7,577 bases of DNA from Deltaproteobacteria bacterium (GTDB taxonomy: Bacteria > Desulfobacterota > Desulfobacteria > Desulfobacterales > JAFDFH01): assembly GCA_019309945.1 (NCBI GenBank), contig JAFDFH010000102.1, positions 1-7,577 of the forward strand. The letters are read 5' to 3'. The position numbers were made by a program, and so were the translations under genes. Numbering within the stretch: the stretch's first letter is position 1; every line of letters starts with the position of its first letter. Below the pieces are notes generated by a model. The model made no database searches. It saw only the letters and a program-made list of their open reading frames with translations, and was not told the DNA's origin. Shown here in pieces: positions 5,111 through 7,577 of this stretch.

Positions 5111-5485
5111 TTAACCGCCGGCGAGCTTTGCAGCGTATCCGTGTTTTTTGATCTCATCCAGTAGTGTTTGCCGGTGATCACCCTGGATTACAATAACTCC
5201 GTCCTTAACGGATCCACCGGCACCACAGCAGCGCTTTAATGCTTTGGCAAATTTCTGAAGTTTTTCGTTTTCAAGCGGGACACCGAAAACGGCTGTGACA
5301 GTTTTGCCTTTGCGACCTTTGACTTCCCGTTGTATCCTGATGGTGCCGTCGTTGGGATAGCCGGTTGGCTGCTTATCGGCTTTAACAGCCTTCTTTTTTT
5401 TGCAGGAGCAGGCGGAAACCGGCTTACCGCATTCAGGGCAGATTCGGCCTGTTTCTGTTGAATAAACCAAGCGGCTGTCGTTCAT
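5111..5485 (-). CDS. YciH/SUI1-family translation initiation factor
   Basis: The 124-residue protein carries a C-terminal SUI1 (eIF1-like) domain of about residues 47-122. It includes REVKGRKGKTVTAVFG and the signature CCGAGGSVKDGVIVIQGDHR, followed by LLDEIKKHGYAAKLAGG. The N-terminus has RLVYST-TGRICPECG and SACSC, a cysteine cluster (C16, C19, C26, C28) typical of bacterial YciH and likely to bind a metal. eIF1 controls start-site choice in eukaryotes; bacterial YciH is thought to influence initiation fidelity or stress-time translation. ATG 5485-5483 gives the standard family start; the ribosome site is weak (AGG, about 12 nt away). It follows the preceding gene by 12 bp and is probably cotranscribed with it. 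Confidence 0.92.
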   Translation of the reverse strand: MNDSRLVYSTETGRICPECGKPVSACSCKKKKAVKADKQPTGYPNDGTIRIQREVKGRKGKTVTAVFGVPLENEKLQKFAKALKRCCGAGGSVKDGVIVIQGDHRQTLLDEIKKHGYAAKLAGG

Positions 5486-5497
5486 TGATTTGTTTGC

Positions 5498-5851
5498 CTA
5501 TTTCTTCCGAATAGAAAGGGTTATTAGTTTAGGAACGCGCTCTTTTTTATTTCCTTCAAAAGAAAAAAACATTCCGGCTTTTACCGAATGGCTGGCGGGA
5601 TTTCCCAAAACAAGTAAAAGTGGGGGTCTATTATCAAGTTTCGTGGGGATAAGCTGCTCGGATTGATATTTTAACCGGTCTCCTTTAAGGTCAAATAGAT
5701 CTTTGTTGCACGAATCTGATTCAAGAAAGTCTTTCCATTTTTTATTAAATCGTTCTCTTTCTTTTGGGACAAGAAATAATTTTTTAAGATCAATTTCGCA
5801 CGGAAGTCGTATTGGATCTTTTTGTTGATAAGAAAGTATGGCTCCTGTCAT
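5498..5851 (-). CDS. Uncharacterised protein, possibly C-terminally truncated
   Basis: I do not recognise a named family. The 117-residue protein is charged, with a Lys-rich middle, then LDNRPPLLLVLGNPASHSVK, then AGMFFSFEGNKKERVPKLIT, and stops soon after. The block 'LLLVLGNPASHSV-GMFFSFEG' looks like a core strand-loop motif. Its spacing faintly recalls the 'GINPG-SA-GxxFAxPxNRFW' motif of Mug-type uracil-DNA glycosylases, though this is only suggestive. If that comparison holds, the rest of the domain would be missing and this is a fragment. The ATG (5851-5849) has AAGGG 9 nt upstream. It lies 12 bp before the SUI1 gene and 78 bp after the nitroreductase. Real expression is plausible from position; function is open. 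Confidence 0.6.
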   Translation of the reverse strand: MTGAILSYQQKDPIRLPCEIDLKKLFLVPKERERFNKKWKDFLESDSCNKDLFDLKGDRLKYQSEQLIPTKLDNRPPLLLVLGNPASHSVKAGMFFSFEGNKKERVPKLITLSIRKK

Positions 5852-5929
5852 ATTGGCGGCCCTTATACATCTATTTGTCTAATTATTTACTTATTTATGG
5901 ATGTCCCCCATGTTCCCAACCGTGGCTTC

Positions 5930-6499
5930 TTAAGAGACGATTCTGATGATCTGTGGCGCGGATCTTTCAGGCGGTTTCGGAACGCTTTTTGGATAGCCCA
6001 GGATGATCGGGGCGACGATTCGGTAATCCTCGGGCATTCCAATGTGTTCGCGCAGTTCAGGATCTTCTATATTCATCCCCAGGCCGATCCAGCAAGTACC
6101 CAACCCCCTTTCAACGGCTGAAAACATGAAATAGCAGGCCGCAAGGGCACAGTCCACCTGAAGAGTCCGATTCTTTTTTGACCCGCCAATGTAAACCAGG
6201 CAGGGGGCATTGTAAAATACGTTGAAATCTCTGTCTCGTAAGGCTGCTTCGTATTTTTTTATGGGCGCATCAGGATGTTCTTTGATGAAAGCAAGAAGAT
6301 TCTTTTTGCTCTCATCGGAAAGCCGCCAGATCCATTCCTTGGTGTTGATTATGATGAAGCGCCAGGGCTGTCCATTTTGCGCACTTGGTGCAAGACAGCT
6401 CTCATTGATGATTTCCACGACGAGTTCCTGAGGCACCGCCTTATCCTCAAAGTCCCTTATGGATCTTCTCGTTTGCAACAACTCGATGAATTCAGCCAT
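5930..6499 (-). CDS. Nitroreductase-family FMN-dependent oxidoreductase
   Basis: The protein has 189 residues from the chosen ATG (6499-6497). Family motifs in order are LLQTRRSIRDF near the N-terminus (FMN phosphate contact), APSAQNGQPWRF (FMN ring contact), the central YNAPCLVYIGG, the helix DCALAACYFMFSAVERGLGTCWIG, and a LGYPKSVPKPPER tail. These are the standard marks of the dimeric NAD(P)H or ferredoxin-type flavin nitroreductases; substrate unknown. A GTG four codons earlier (6511) is possible, but GGTG at 5 nt spacing and a typical MAEFIELLQTRRSIR start favour the ATG. Upstream lies a solo copy of a repeat end (6544-6563). Downstream is a 78-bp gap to the unknown gene. No adjacent redox partner was seen. 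Confidence 0.92.
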   Translation of the reverse strand: MAEFIELLQTRRSIRDFEDKAVPQELVVEIINESCLAPSAQNGQPWRFIIINTKEWIWRLSDESKKNLLAFIKEHPDAPIKKYEAALRDRDFNVFYNAPCLVYIGGSKKNRTLQVDCALAACYFMFSAVERGLGTCWIGLGMNIEDPELREHIGMPEDYRIVAPIILGYPKSVPKPPERSAPQIIRIVS

Positions 6500-6543
6500 T
6501 TTTTCACCCACCCTTTTTAAGAATTTTTTTAGATACCATTTTT

Positions 6544-6563
6544 GATGAACTCGTAAAAAGTCC
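6544..6563. repeat. Solo copy of the repeat-element end
   Basis: GATGAACTCGTAAAAAGTCC matches the outer end of the 7402-7564 element (GATAAACTCGTAAAAAGTCC) at 19 of 20 positions. The rest of the element and the opposite end were not found in 6564-6700. It lies 45 bp upstream of the nitroreductase start and may be the scar of a partly deleted element. Confidence 0.5.
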
Positions 6564-6703
6564 TCAAAGGCTTAATAGTCAACAGCATATTCACGTGTTT
6601 TCCCAGGTGATTCCGGAGAAGTTCTTCATGAAGATTCTGGTTTTGTCTTAACGCGTTGTGTCATCGGCGAGCTATGCGAGTCCGCTGAACACAGATGTTC
6701 GCT

Positions 6704-6961
6704 TCAGCGATATATATCTTTTCTATGTCCGACCTTGATAACCCAAACCGTCAGTTCGTTATCTTGTATTGAATAGACAATACGATATTTTCCTTGCCGG
6801 ACACGGTAAAGCTCCTGACCCGTGAGTTTTTCATAACCCATTGGGCGAGGATTATCTCCAAGTTTTTCGATCCTTGATAGGATTCTTTTCAGATCGCTTT
6901 TTGAGACCTTTCTTAAATCCTTCCAAACCGATTCTTTGAAAAAGATCTCATATTCGGCCAT
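6704..6961 (-). CDS. RelE/ParE-family toxin
   Basis: The 85-residue protein has the compact RelE/ParE fold signature. The basic N-terminal part is EIFFKESVWKDLRKVSKSDL, then a helix, NPRPMGYEKLTG, and the strand block ELYRVRQGKYRIVYSIQDNE, ending WVIKVGHRKDIYR. The conserved Arg/Tyr set (R53, R55, Y59, R60, H79, R80, Y84) fits the active surface of ribosome-dependent RelE nucleases, although ParE-type gyrase inhibitors share the fold and cannot be excluded. The start ATG 6961-6959 overlaps the antitoxin end by 14 nt, implying translational coupling. Length is normal and intact. The stop region lies in a small hairpin (CGCTGAA 6683-6689 with TTCAGCG 6703-6709), which may act on the 3' end. Confidence 0.92.
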   Translation of the reverse strand: MAEYEIFFKESVWKDLRKVSKSDLKRILSRIEKLGDNPRPMGYEKLTGQELYRVRQGKYRIVYSIQDNELTVWVIKVGHRKDIYR

Positions 6962-7181
6962 CGTTTTTTAGCCTTTTGACCATTTCAGAGAAACTAATCA
7001 GCGATTCATTAGCCCTTTCTTCAAACGCGATGATGTCCTCCGCATCCTCTGAAAGAGCTTCCTTGACGGCTGTATTTACAAGTTCGGAAATTGATTTGGA
7101 AGTTTCTATAGACTTTAATTTCAATGCCTTATGTATAACTGGATCAAAATACACGGTGGCACGTTTTGCGGTTGTTGCCAT
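6948..7181 (-). CDS. Ribbon-helix-helix antitoxin
   Basis: The 77-residue protein begins MATTAKRATVYFDPVIHKAL, whose RATVYFD is the DNA-contacting strand of a ribbon-helix-helix dimer. The helices KALKLKSIETSKSISELV and NTAVKEAL follow, and an acidic-to-basic C-terminal tail (AFEERANESLISFSEMVK and on) is expected to wrap the toxin. It is the first gene of the toxin-antitoxin pair and neutralises and represses. The start ATG has a very strong AGGAGGTGA ribosome site (7186-7194), so antitoxin is made in excess, while the toxin has a poor site and depends on coupling. A sigma70 promoter with a palindromic operator lies directly upstream. Family assignment is sure; subfamily is not. Confidence 0.9.
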   Translation of the reverse strand: MATTAKRATVYFDPVIHKALKLKSIETSKSISELVNTAVKEALSEDAEDIIAFEERANESLISFSEMVKRLKNDGRI

Positions 7182-7207
7182 AATGTCACCTCCTAAGTTG
7201 ATGTAAC

Positions 7208-7236
7208 ATTATAACGCTTTGACGTTATGACGTCAA
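7208..7236 (-). promoter_or_regulatory. Sigma70 promoter of the toxin-antitoxin operon
   Basis: On the minus strand TTGACG (7236-7231) and a perfect TATAAT (7213-7208) stand 17 nt apart. Transcription should begin near 7201 and the ribosome site follows within about 10 nt. This is the clearest promoter in the window. Confidence 0.8.
7219..7236. promoter_or_regulatory. Palindromic operator overlapping the -35 box
   Basis: TTGACGT (7219-7225) and ACGTCAA (7230-7236) are perfect inverted arms around four bases. The site covers the -35 hexamer and the spacer of the promoter, and a shorter CGTTA/TAACG inverted match sits toward the -10. It is the expected place for the antitoxin, alone or with toxin, to repress its own operon. 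Confidence 0.6.
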
Positions 7237-7401
7237 GTTTTATTTATTGAAAACGAACAGCAATGATGAGCAGGGCCGTTTGAATGGTGTAATAGTTCAA
7301 ATAAAAAAGACACTTGCTTCAATGGCAACAAATTCCAGAATGCCTCGATTTCAGGCATCTGCTAAATCATTTTGGTTGGGCGATTTTTTAACAATCATAT
7401 C
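7237..7401. other. Intergenic stretch upstream of the toxin-antitoxin promoter; no gene seen
   Basis: No frame here has a plausible start with ribosome site or a recognisable product. The only structure is a hairpin at 7336-7361: CAG-(A)-ATGCCT against AGGCAT-CTG. No U-run follows it, so it is not called a terminator. Confidence 0.4.
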
Positions 7402-7564
7402 AATATTGATAAACTCGTAAAAAGTCCGATTTAGACGGTTTTGTAAAAAGTTCAAATTTAAGACGTGCAAATTTTGTAATCATGAGGCGTACTTATCGTA
7501 CGTTGAATGATTGCAAAATGCAGCTCAACGCAGAAGTTGGACTTTTTACGAAACCATCAATATT
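7402..7564. mobile_element. MITE-like palindromic element with inverted ends
   Basis: The left end AATATTGATAAACTCGTAAA (7402-7421) continuing to AAGTCC at 7427 matches the reverse complement of the right end (7539-7564), where GGACTTTTTACG is followed by AAACCATCAATATT, at 22 of 26 positions. A second internal half-site GGTTTTGTAAAAAGTTCAAA (7438-7457) pairs with the right end as well. The centre CGTAC-TTATC-GTACG (about 7488-7502) lets the whole 163 bp fold as one long hairpin. It has no coding signs. A solo end lies at 6544-6563. Confidence 0.65.
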
Positions 7565-7577
7565 TTGACAGGCCGGC

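Noticed and set aside
1..7577. CRISPR arrays, tRNA or rRNA genes, integrase or transposase genes, riboswitches
   Set aside because: No regularly spaced direct repeats, cloverleaf, rRNA-like conserved segments or recombinase motifs were seen on either strand by eye.

Overview
The window looks like a chromosomal piece of a Gram-negative anaerobe or facultative bacterium, most likely a Desulfobacterota (deltaproteobacterial) sulfate-reducer relative. The reasons are an apparent in-frame UGA (selenocysteine) in msrA, intergenic palindromic elements of the 'CTCGTAAAAAGTCC' kind that I associate with Desulfobacterales, and moderate GC. The lineage is an inference from style, not a match. Every gene I can support is on the minus strand, so the window is described from high to low coordinates in the direction of transcription.

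Right end (7577 to 6704): a 163-bp hairpin-forming element with 26-nt inverted ends, then a type II toxin-antitoxin operon (ribbon-helix-helix antitoxin, RelE/ParE toxin, 14-nt overlap). The operon has a textbook sigma70 promoter carrying a palindromic operator. A solo copy of the element's end lies at about 6544-6563.

Middle (6499 to 2793): housekeeping and accessory genes. In order these are a nitroreductase, a small protein of unknown function that may be cut short, a YciH/SUI1-type translation factor, a second palindromic intergenic element (4795-4941) ending only 11 bp before the next start codon, a TraR/DksA-type C4 zinc-finger protein, an HAD-like phosphatase with an unusual Asn in motif I, a rho-independent terminator, and a TatD-type metal-dependent hydrolase.

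Left part (2792 to 1): a decayed defence region. It holds a C-terminal scrap of a type IIG-like restriction-modification enzyme with a frameshift and the C-terminal scrap of an AbiEii-type toxin. It is followed by msrA, the most interesting gene. The catalytic Cys of its GCFWG motif is encoded by an in-frame TGA with a good SECIS-like hairpin 20 nt downstream, so the true gene is 1025-1696 and not the shorter Sec-less frame. Next come an intact minimal nucleotidyltransferase (MNT antitoxin) whose HEPN toxin partner is broken after 20 codons, and finally the N-terminal 133 codons of apolipoprotein N-acyltransferase (lnt) running off the left edge.

The strongest finding is the selenoprotein MsrA. 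The two palindromic elements and the wrecked defence genes are the other points worth checking.
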